From SHXO01 sp964523885 (GTDB lineage: Bacteria > Pseudomonadota > Gammaproteobacteria > Burkholderiales > SHXO01): 64,000 nucleotides of DNA. The first letter of the stretch is position 1. Every line of letters starts with the position of its first letter. Location of the stretch: NCBI GenBank assembly GCA_964523885.1, contig CAZFYX010000020.1, positions 29,663-93,662 of the forward strand, in the 5' to 3' direction. A program made the translations under genes and the position numbers. Shown one piece after another: positions 9,648 through 16,412 of the stretch. A model generated the notes under the pieces. The model was given only the letters and a program-made list of their open reading frames with translations. It did not search any database and was not told the DNA's origin.

Positions 9648-10184
9648 TCAGGCTTCGTTGGGAATCAGCGCCAGCAGGTCGGTGACGCCTACGTCCTGCC
9701 CGAACTGCGACAGCAGCGTGGTCACCTGCCCGCGGTGGTGGGTGTGATGGCTGAACAGGTTCAGCACCAGCGAGCCGTAGCGCTTGCGCTGCGGCACGCC
9801 CTTCATGTTCCTGAATGCGAGTACGTGGTCCAGGTCCGGCAGCGTGAGGGCCGCGGTCCACGCGCTCAGCACGGCGTCGAGCTTCTGCCGGCTCTCCCAC
9901 AGGCTGGGGAGGTCGTGGTGCAGGATCTGGTCGAGTGCGGTGGGGCACTCCATCGCGAGGATCGGCGCCAGCGGCACGGCCGCGGCAGGATGCGCGCCCA
10001 TCCGGTGCCCCCAGAGCACGTCGGTGACGACCAGGTGGTTGAGGGTGTTGAGGATCGAGCCGAAGAAGGCACCGCGGTTCTCCGCGACCTGCTGCGGCGT
10101 GAGCCTGGAGGCCGCCTCGTAGACCTTCTGGTTCATCCACTGGTCGTACTGCGACTGCAGCCTGATATGGGCGAGGATGTCCAC
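9648..10184 (-). CDS. DinB family protein
   Basis: A 178-residue DinB/YfiT-like four-helix-bundle protein, a family of putative metal-dependent enzymes including thiol S-transferases. The three metal ligands fit His in LNTLNHLVVTDVLW and the pair in FSHHTHHRGQVTTLL. The start is taken as GTG 10184 (VDILAHIRLQSQYDQWMN), preceded by GGAG; the 45-codon upstream extension is unlike the family and would exceed its usual 160-175 residues. It is in the same direction as the small membrane ORF and epoxide hydrolase upstream. The substrate is unknown. Confidence 0.85.
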   Translation of the reverse strand: MDILAHIRLQSQYDQWMNQKVYEAASRLTPQQVAENRGAFFGSILNTLNHLVVTDVLWGHRMGAHPAAAVPLAPILAMECPTALDQILHHDLPSLWESRQKLDAVLSAWTAALTLPDLDHVLAFRNMKGVPQRKRYGSLVLNLFSHHTHHRGQVTTLLSQFGQDVGVTDLLALIPNEA

Positions 10185-10266
10185 GCGCGCTCCGCGAAGT
10201 CCGCGCGCACCATCGCGCGCGGGGCAGCATGCTAGCGCGTCGGCGCGTACCTTGCCCGCCGGGCCC

Positions 10267-10389
10267 TCAGTTGCGCGGCTCGTGGTAGCGCGGCGGATGC
10301 CGCGGTCCAGAGCGCGCACGCAGCAGGTCGATCACTGCCAGCACCAGCGGTGCGCCCAGCAACCACAGCCAGAGTGCAGCATGAGTCAT
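10267..10389 (-). CDS. small single-pass membrane protein, 40 residues
   Basis: A 40-codon ORF with ATG at 10389 preceded at good spacing by GGAGACGAGG, a strong ribosome-binding site. Residues 4-24 (AALWLWLLGAPLVLAVIDLL) are one hydrophobic helix. The tail is basic and Pro/Arg/His-rich (RARSGPRHPPRYHEPRN), so the N-out/C-in orientation fits the positive-inside rule. It sits 83 bases upstream of the DinB start and 64 bases downstream of the epoxide hydrolase stop, all on the minus strand. No family was recognised. Evidence is the ribosome site plus the membrane-protein composition. Confidence 0.6.
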   Translation of the reverse strand: MTHAALWLWLLGAPLVLAVIDLLRARSGPRHPPRYHEPRN

Positions 10390-10453
10390 CCTCGTCTCCG
10401 TCACGACTTGCCTGCGTATCGACGGCAAGGCGCGTACCGGAGCGGAAGGCGCG

Positions 10454-11617
10454 CTAGTCCCGGGGCGCGTGCGCCTTGAGAAACTGCAGCAGCAGGGTGC
10501 TCACCTGTCCCGGCTGCTCCTGCTGCACCCAGTGCCCCGCACCCTCCACCAGGTGGCAGGCGACCATGCGCGTGCAGGCCTTCTCCTGCATGGTCTCGAA
10601 GTCGCCGGGCTTCTGGTACACGCCCCAGTCGCTCTTGCCGGCGATGAAGCAGGACGGCACGTCGATGGTGCGGCCGGAGAAGATCTGCAGGTCGGTGCTG
10701 TAGCGCGGGTCGGTGCGGCAGCGGTACCACTGCAGGCCGCCCTGGAAGCCGTTGCGCGAATACTCCTCGGCGTAGACGGCGAGCTCGTCGTCCGGCAGCC
10801 ACTTGCATGCGGCGATCTGGGCAGGCGAGGGCATCTCCGGCGCCACCGTCTGCGCCATGTTCCGGTCCAGGTCCATGATGTAGTACGTGGGCATCTTCGC
10901 CAGCTCGTCGGCGATCCAGCCCTTGAGGCGGTAGGGGCGGTTCTGGGTCCAGTCCGCGCTCTTGTGGTGGTAGTAGGCGCGCATGAAGTCGCGCACCCCC
11001 TGCGGGCAGCGCCACATGTCCGTGTTCGCTTCGCGCGTCGAGTAGTACCAGTGGTAATGCTTGCGCGGACGCGGAAGCGCCGCCAGCTGGGCATGGATGT
11101 CGGGTTCGGGCCGGCTGGACGCGGCCGTCGTGGAGGGCGCTCCGGGCAGCGCGGGCGGTCCGCCCCACGGTGCGCTCATCAGCGCGACCGAGCGGAACAC
11201 GTCGGGCCGGATGGTGGCGCACCAGGCGGCCACCGGCGAGCCGAAGTCGTGGCCGATCACGCTGGCCACCGACCGGTACCCCAATGCAGCCAGGAGTCCC
11301 ATCGCGTCGCGCATCAGGTTGAGCATGCGGAAGGAGCCGAGGTCGCCGTCGTAATCCGGGTCCCAGCCCGTAGTGCGCCCGTACCCGCGCTGGTCGGGCG
11401 CCACGACGTGGTAGCCGGCCTCGGCGAGCGGCACCATCACCTTGCGCCAGCTGTATGCGAGCTCCGGGAAACCGTGCAGCAGCAGCAGGCACGGCCGGTC
11501 CGGCGTCTCGAAGCCGGCCTCCAGCACGTGCATGTCCAGGCCGTTGATGCCCGGGATGATGCGGGCGCGAATGCCCTGCGGCAGCGGGGCATTGGAATAG
11601 GTGGCGGGGGAGGTCAC
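10454..11617 (-). CDS. epoxide hydrolase-like alpha/beta hydrolase
   Basis: A 387-residue alpha/beta hydrolase of the soluble epoxide hydrolase/haloalkane dehalogenase group. It shows HGFPE at 48-52 (oxyanion HGxP), DQRGYGRT, the nucleophile Asp124 in IGHDFG, and the catalytic His362 in GAGHWVQQEQP. An Asp rather than Ser nucleophile is typical of epoxide hydrolases, which open epoxides to diols. GTG 11617 was chosen because AGGAG precedes it. It diverges from the lipoprotein gene at 11760 across about 140 bases. An insertion of roughly 40 residues (GAPSTTAASSRPEPDIHAQL) in the cap region makes it longer than typical 300-320 residue members. Confidence 0.87.
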   Translation of the reverse strand: MTSPATYSNAPLPQGIRARIIPGINGLDMHVLEAGFETPDRPCLLLLHGFPELAYSWRKVMVPLAEAGYHVVAPDQRGYGRTTGWDPDYDGDLGSFRMLNLMRDAMGLLAALGYRSVASVIGHDFGSPVAAWCATIRPDVFRSVALMSAPWGGPPALPGAPSTTAASSRPEPDIHAQLAALPRPRKHYHWYYSTREANTDMWRCPQGVRDFMRAYYHHKSADWTQNRPYRLKGWIADELAKMPTYYIMDLDRNMAQTVAPEMPSPAQIAACKWLPDDELAVYAEEYSRNGFQGGLQWYRCRTDPRYSTDLQIFSGRTIDVPSCFIAGKSDWGVYQKPGDFETMQEKACTRMVACHLVEGAGHWVQQEQPGQVSTLLLQFLKAHAPRD

Positions 11618-11759
11618 TGCAGGGGCTCCTGGCGGATCCGCGATGGCCGGAAGTGTACCCGCACCGCGAGCGGGCGGCCGTTGCACGGGATTCGCGTGCA
11701 GTGCATCCTATTCTGCATGCACCCGGCACAAGGACATCCATGAGCCCCGCGGTCCCCTG

Positions 11760-12467
11760 ATGCGCGTCCACCGCCTCGCACGTGCCGCCCTGCTGCTGGC
11801 GCTGCTGGCCGGCTGCGCCGGGGGTACCACCCGGCAGGTGCAGCAGCTGCGCCGCGACCCGGGCACACAGCCCGTCATCGTGATCATGCCGATCGACGTC
11901 GAGCTCGCCGAGCTGACCGTCGGCGGCATGCCGGAGCCCAATGCCGAGTGGACCGAGGCGGCGCAGGCGAACATCCGCGCCGCGCTGGAGCGCCGGGCGC
12001 GCACGCACAACGTCAGGCTGGTGAACTTCGATTCCGATCGCGGCACGGCGGAGGAGCAGGAGATGGGCACCGAACTGGTCGCGCTGCACCGCGCGGTCGG
12101 CATGGCGGCGCTGACGCACTACTTCCTCTCCGGCCAGCAGCTGCCCAGCAAGGACGGCCGGTTCGACTGGTCGCTCGGGCCCTCGGCCTCGGCGATCGCC
12201 CGCTCGCAGCAGGCCGACTATGCCCTGTTCCTGTTCGTGCGCGACAGCTACGCGAGCGCCGGCCGGGTGGCCGTATCGGCGGTGCTCGCGCTGATGGGCG
12301 CGCTGGTCGCGCCGGGCGGCTCGCAGATCGGCTTCGCCTCGCTGGTGGACCTGAAGACCGGCGACATCGTCTGGTTCAAGTGGCTGCAGCGGCCCGCCGG
12401 TGACCTGCGCACAGCCGAAGCGGCCCAGGAGACCGTGCAGGCCTTGGTGTCGGACTCGATGAAATGA
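11760..12467 (+). CDS. lipoprotein of unknown function, first gene of M48 operon
   Basis: A 235-residue lipoprotein: an n-region MRVHRLAR, a hydrophobic core and lipobox LAGC (Cys19). The mature part has a segment IVIMPIDVELAEL like periplasmic proteins that read cell-envelope state, and near 180-200 a hydrophobic stretch VAVSAVLALMGALVAPGG that might contact membrane. The stop overlaps the start of the M48 protease by 4 bases (ATGA). Co-expression with a periplasmic protease suggests an envelope-related partner or adaptor; that role is inference. Confidence 0.75.
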   Translation: MRVHRLARAALLLALLAGCAGGTTRQVQQLRRDPGTQPVIVIMPIDVELAELTVGGMPEPNAEWTEAAQANIRAALERRARTHNVRLVNFDSDRGTAEEQEMGTELVALHRAVGMAALTHYFLSGQQLPSKDGRFDWSLGPSASAIARSQQADYALFLFVRDSYASAGRVAVSAVLALMGALVAPGGSQIGFASLVDLKTGDIVWFKWLQRPAGDLRTAEAAQETVQALVSDSMK

Positions 12468-13636
12468 ACCTGACGCGCCGGCGCTTCGGCTGCTCCCTAT
12501 GCACCCTGGCCGCGCTGGTGGCCGCCGGGCGTGTCGCCGCCGACGGCAGCGACGCGGAGCTGCTGCCGCCTGGCTACCGTCCCGCGCCGTCCACGGACGA
12601 GAAGGGGCTCTGGGCGATGATGGACCGCGCCGAGGCGGAGCTGAAACAGTCCCGCTTCATCATCCGCGACCCCGCGACCAACGCCTACCTGCGCGAGGTG
12701 TCCTGCCGGCTCGCGCAGCCGTACTGCCCGGACCTGCGCATCTACCTCGTGCGCACGGCCCAGTTCAACGCCAGCATGGCGCCCAACGGCATGATGCAGG
12801 TCTGGACCGGGCTGCTCCTGCGCTGCACCGACGAAGCGCAGTTCGCCGCCGTGGTCGGGCACGAGATGGGGCACTACCTGCGCCAGCACTCGGTGCGCAT
12901 GCTGCGCGATGCGCGCAACAAGAGCGCGCTCTCGACCTTCCTCAACATCGGCCTGTCAGTGGCCGGACTGGGACCGGTCGGGCAGGTGAGTGACCTGGCG
13001 CTGACCGCGAGCATGTTCTCGTTCAGCCGGGACCAGGAGCGCGAGGCCGATGCGGTCGGGCTGCAGCTCATGACCAGGGCGGGCTACGAGCCGATCGCTG
13101 CGGCCCAGGTATGGGAGCAGCTGCTGGCCGAACTCAACGCGAGCGGGCCGCAGCGTACCCAGCAGGTCTTCTTCGCCACCCACCCCGACACCGAGGAGCG
13201 CATACGAACGCTGCGGGCCGCCGCGGAACGGCTCGAGTCCAAGGGGCAGGAGCGCGGCCGCGAGCGCTACCTTTCGAGCCTGAGCGGATTGCGCAGCCGG
13301 CTGGTGGCGGACGAACTGGCGCTGCGCCAGTACGCGCGCAGCGAGGTGGTGTTCGAGCGCCTGCTGGCCCAGGTTCCGGACGACGGCACGCTCTGGTATG
13401 CCAAGGGCGAGGTGTACCGCCTGCGCGCGGGACCCGGCGACTACGGGCGCGCGCTCGCCGCGTACGACCGGGCCGCCCGCACCGGCAGCGCACCGCCAGA
13501 CACCTGGCGCTCGATCATGCTGGTGCAGCTGAAGCTGGGCGGCAACCAGCAGGCGCAGGCCGCGTTCGAGGAATACGTGAAGCGCCGGCCCGATGCCAAC
13601 GATCTCGAGGGCCTGCGCATGCTAATGCCGAGATGA
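12464..13636 (+). CDS. M48 family metalloprotease with TPR-like tail, exported
   Basis: A 390-residue zinc protease resembling BepA/YfgC. The N-terminal RRRFG followed by a hydrophobic core looks like a Tat or Sec signal ending near Ala27. The zinc motif HEMGH is at 133-137 and the third ligand is Glu194 in QEREADAVG. The C-terminal half (about 260-390) is helical, repeat-like and TPR-like (YARSEVVFERLL, YAKGEVYRLR, RALAAYDRAARTG). The family processes or degrades misassembled outer-membrane proteins in the periplasm. It overlaps both neighbouring lipoprotein genes by 4 bases, a tight three-gene operon. Confidence 0.9.
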   Translation: MNLTRRRFGCSLCTLAALVAAGRVAADGSDAELLPPGYRPAPSTDEKGLWAMMDRAEAELKQSRFIIRDPATNAYLREVSCRLAQPYCPDLRIYLVRTAQFNASMAPNGMMQVWTGLLLRCTDEAQFAAVVGHEMGHYLRQHSVRMLRDARNKSALSTFLNIGLSVAGLGPVGQVSDLALTASMFSFSRDQEREADAVGLQLMTRAGYEPIAAAQVWEQLLAELNASGPQRTQQVFFATHPDTEERIRTLRAAAERLESKGQERGRERYLSSLSGLRSRLVADELALRQYARSEVVFERLLAQVPDDGTLWYAKGEVYRLRAGPGDYGRALAAYDRAARTGSAPPDTWRSIMLVQLKLGGNQQAQAAFEEYVKRRPDANDLEGLRMLMPR

Positions 13637-14247
13637 GGATGACGGTAAGCCTCCGCATCCTGCTGGCAGCCGCGGTAGTTGCACTGGCCGGCTGCGCGCA
13701 GAACTACACCCTGGTCAAGCCGGAGCGGCAGACCGTGGGCGGGGCCATCTCGGTGGAGCCCGGTATCAAGTGGAACAAGGTGAACCTGCACGCCTATCGC
13801 GGCAGGGTGGAGGTGTGGACCCTGGACGGGCCGGCGCTCAACACGCTGCTGTTCCTGGACGGCATCGCGGACGGCGAGCCGCTGTTCACGGTGATGCGGC
13901 GGGACGGAACCGCCCAGAAGGCGCCGGTGTTCCGCTCGAGCATGAATCCGCTCGAGGTGCAGGAGTTGCTGCAGGCCACGGTTGCGTTGTACTTCCAGAC
14001 CACGCTGGCGGAGACGCATGACCTCCGGCCGGCAAAGGTGGGGCCCGACGGCGGCTTCCGCTTCGAGACCCGGCTGGTGGGGCGCGACGAGGTCGAGCGC
14101 GACGGGGTGTTCGTCGGCACCATCCGCAACGGCAGGCTGTACGGTGGGTGGTTCCAGGGGGCGAAGCTGCACTACTTCCATCGCTACCTGCCGGAGTTCG
14201 ACCGGATGGTGGCTTCGGCTCAGCTGGTGGGGGAGGCAGCGAAGTAG
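13633..14247 (+). CDS. lipoprotein, third gene of M48 operon
   Basis: A 204-residue lipoprotein with lipobox LAGC (Cys21 from ATG 13633; an alternative ATG at 13639). The mature domain is rich in beta strands (VNLHAYRGRVEVWTLDGPALNTLLFLDGI), has no membrane segment and no recognised family. ATG 13633 overlaps the protease stop in ATGA. Two lipoproteins flanking a secreted M48 protease suggests a membrane-tethered assembly or substrate/adaptor set, which is inference. Confidence 0.75.
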   Translation: MRMTVSLRILLAAAVVALAGCAQNYTLVKPERQTVGGAISVEPGIKWNKVNLHAYRGRVEVWTLDGPALNTLLFLDGIADGEPLFTVMRRDGTAQKAPVFRSSMNPLEVQELLQATVALYFQTTLAETHDLRPAKVGPDGGFRFETRLVGRDEVERDGVFVGTIRNGRLYGGWFQGAKLHYFHRYLPEFDRMVASAQLVGEAAK

Positions 14248-14262
14248 GGCGCTGCAGGCGAT

Positions 14263-14772
14263 TCAGCGTGCAGGCACTACGTCACAAGCGGCCTGCCCTG
14301 CGGCGCGATCGCCGTCCGTACAACTTGACGACCTTGACCAGTCTCTTGTTCTCACCACCGCGGTGGGCGGGTCTGAACGGGCTATTTGCTTGGCTGGTTC
14401 CTGAGGCGCAGGCACGGGAATGGGGCAGCCCATCATGCGCATCTGCTCGCCGACTGCATCGAATTCGCCCTTGATCCTGCTCACTTCATCCTTCTGATCC
14501 GAAGTCGCTGCGAGGGCGAACAGCGCTGGCCAAAATATGATCGCACCTATACCGGTCATCGCAGCATCGGTGTCAGAGTTCTTCTTCTGCTCCGCTATGA
14601 TCTGAGCCCGTCGCGCCTCCAGACGCTTGTACTCCTGCGCCATCTGATCGCACGTCAAGTGCTGATACACCGTAGGACTGACGTACTTCGGCGCGATGCG
14701 GTCCGGGTTTGTGGCGCATCCCGTCGCGCTTACCGCAGCCATGATCGTGATTCGAGTGAACAAGCTCCTCAC
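14263..14772 (-). CDS. putative lipoprotein of unknown function, lower GC
   Basis: A 169-residue lipoprotein with a GTG start preceded by GGGAGG at six bases, a short signal and lipobox SATGC (Cys19). A central helical stretch (DQMAQEYKRLEARRAQIIAEQKK) and a hydrophobic segment (MTGIGAIIFWPALFALAAT) recall small lipoproteins with a membrane-associated helix. Base composition is visibly more AT-rich than the neighbours (for example 14510-14620), so recent acquisition is possible. It converges with the M48 operon. The Pro/Arg-rich tail looks disordered. Confidence 0.65.
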   Translation of the reverse strand: MRSLFTRITIMAAVSATGCATNPDRIAPKYVSPTVYQHLTCDQMAQEYKRLEARRAQIIAEQKKNSDTDAAMTGIGAIIFWPALFALAATSDQKDEVSRIKGEFDAVGEQMRMMGCPIPVPAPQEPAKQIARSDPPTAVVRTRDWSRSSSCTDGDRAAGQAACDVVPAR

Positions 14773-14955
14773 CGCAACCTCCCTGCAAGCCGGTCCGGGG
14801 AGTATCTAATGCCACAGGCATGGTTTCTCTCTTGGCTGCGCCGTTCCCTTGACCTGTTGTGCCATTCTGGTCCCGGGCCGTTGTTTGACCCAGCGCAGAA
14901 ACCACGCCCCGCCCACAGGTGATACTCCCCGCTTCCCAGCGCAGCGGAGGGCAGC

Positions 14956-15597
14956 ATGGGCAACATCAGCAGCGAGGTTTCGATCCCGTCCGGCCCGGTC
15001 ACGCTCGAGGGGCTGCTGCAGGTGCCCGACGCGGCGCGCGGGGTGGTGGTCTTCTCACACGGCAGCGGCTCGGGTCGCAACTCGCCGCGCAACCAGTACG
15101 TCGCCGCCGAACTGGCGCGGGCCAGCCTCGCCACGCTGCTGCTGGATCTGCTGACACCCGAGGAGGAGCGCGACTACGAAGTGCGCTTCGACATCGCGCT
15201 GCTCAGCGAGCGCCTGGCTGATGCGGTGCGGCACGTGCGCAGTGCCTCCGCCACGCACGGGCTGCCGGTCGGCTTGTTCGGCGCAAGCACCGGTGCCGCC
15301 TCCGCACTGCGGGTGGCAGCGGAGATGCCCGGCGTGATCGCTGCCGTCGTTTCACGCGGCGGTCGGCCCGACCTGGCGGGCAACCAGCTCCTGCCGTTTG
15401 TGCAGGCTCCCACGCTGCTGGTGGTCGGCGGCGAGGATCACGAGGTCATCCGCCTCAACCGCGCCGCCGAGCGCTGGCTGCAGTGCAGGAAGGAACTGGT
15501 GATCGTGCCCGGTGCGACGCACCTGTTCGAGGAGCCTGGCACCCTGGAAGCAGTGGCCCGCCTCGCGCGCGACTGGTTCCTCCGGCATCTCGTGTAA
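14956..15597 (+). CDS. dienelactone hydrolase-like alpha/beta hydrolase
   Basis: A 213-residue alpha/beta hydrolase. FSHGSGSGR forms the oxyanion region, GASTGA carries the nucleophile Ser (about S111), GGEDHEV supplies the acid and GATHLFEE the His. Close relatives are often encoded beside, or fused to, phosphoribosyltransferases of the type found here at 15600, whose stop is only 2 bases from this one on the opposite strand. The start ATG has GGAGGGCAGC just upstream. The substrate is unknown; the family contains esterases and thioesterase-like enzymes. Confidence 0.85.
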   Translation: MGNISSEVSIPSGPVTLEGLLQVPDAARGVVVFSHGSGSGRNSPRNQYVAAELARASLATLLLDLLTPEEERDYEVRFDIALLSERLADAVRHVRSASATHGLPVGLFGASTGAASALRVAAEMPGVIAAVVSRGGRPDLAGNQLLPFVQAPTLLVVGGEDHEVIRLNRAAERWLQCRKELVIVPGATHLFEEPGTLEAVARLARDWFLRHLV

Positions 15598-15599
15598 CG

Positions 15600-16232
15600 C
15601 TACCGCGCCGAGAGCAGCGCTACGACCTCTTCGTCCTCGACCTGGCGGAAGTCGCGATAGAACTGGCCCACTGCGTAGAAGTCCTTCGGGATTGCGAGGC
15701 ACACGACCTCGTCGGCATACGGGCGCACCTTTTCCAAGCTGTCGGCGGCGGCCACCGGCACCGCGCAAACCAGCCGCGCAGGATTCTTGGCGCGGGCGGC
15801 ATGCAGCGCCGCAATCATGGTTGCACCCGTGGCGAGTCCGTCGTCGACGACGATGACAGTCCTGCCCTGCGGGTCGACCGGTGCCCGCGCCGGCGTGTAC
15901 TGCGCGCGCCGCTTGCGCAGGGTTTCCAGCTGCGCCGCCTTCTCGCGCTCGAGGTAGGTCTCATCGGCGCCCGCCGATGCCGCTTGCTCGGACACGAAAG
16001 CCCAACCGGTCTCGTCGATGGCGCCGACCGCGAACTCGGGGCTGAACGGCGCGCGCAGCTTGCGCACCAGCACGACGTCCAGCTCTCCGCCCAGCCGGTC
16101 GGCGAGGACGCGGCCCATGCTGACCGCCCCGCGCGGAATGGCGAGAACGAGAGGCTGGCGGCCGCGGTAATGGGCGAGCGCCGCGGCGAGTTGCGCTGCG
16201 GCATCGGCCCGGGAGTCGAATCTGAGGGTCAC
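15600..16232 (-). CDS. phosphoribosyltransferase family protein
   Basis: A 210-residue type I phosphoribosyltransferase-like protein. The PRPP loop VVDDGLATGAT spans about 128-138, and an N-terminal segment PLVLAIPRGAVSMG with VLVRKL is typical of the subgroup often annotated only as PRTase and found with hydrolases. The nucleobase or other acceptor is unknown. Upstream, an FNR-like palindrome (16302-16315) is centred about 41.5 bases before a predicted start site set by a GATAGT -10-like hexamer at 16274-16279, a class II activator geometry. Confidence 0.87.
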   Translation of the reverse strand: MTLRFDSRADAAAQLAAALAHYRGRQPLVLAIPRGAVSMGRVLADRLGGELDVVLVRKLRAPFSPEFAVGAIDETGWAFVSEQAASAGADETYLEREKAAQLETLRKRRAQYTPARAPVDPQGRTVIVVDDGLATGATMIAALHAARAKNPARLVCAVPVAAADSLEKVRPYADEVVCLAIPKDFYAVGQFYRDFRQVEDEEVVALLSAR

Positions 16233-16301
16233 GCGGGCGTCCTCCGTCGCGGCAGGTTATCCCCGGAAGTGCCACTATCCCACTGCTGGCTGCTGCAGGC
16301 G

Positions 16302-16315
16302 TTGACCGGGATCAA
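16302..16315. promoter_or_regulatory. FNR/ANR-type operator between phosphoribosyltransferase and Lon-related protease genes
   Basis: TTGACCGGGATCAA, a 14-base palindrome fitting TTGAY-N4-RTCAA. It lies in the divergent region, 70 bases from the phosphoribosyltransferase start and about 98 from the protease start. For the minus-strand gene a GATAGT hexamer at 16274-16279 gives class II spacing. A plus-strand -10 is less clear. Confidence 0.65.
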
Positions 16316-16412
16316 CCGGCTCGGGCACTTGCGATGGATCAAGGGCTCGGCGTGCGCCGCGACGCATCATCATCGGTCTTCCGACCGGGTCATCGAACCA
16401 ACAACGAACACC

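Noticed and set aside
11681..11714. Sigma-70 promoter TTGCAC / TATTCT for the lipoprotein-protease operon
   Set aside because: The spacer would be 22 bases, too long for a normal promoter; no better pair was evident.
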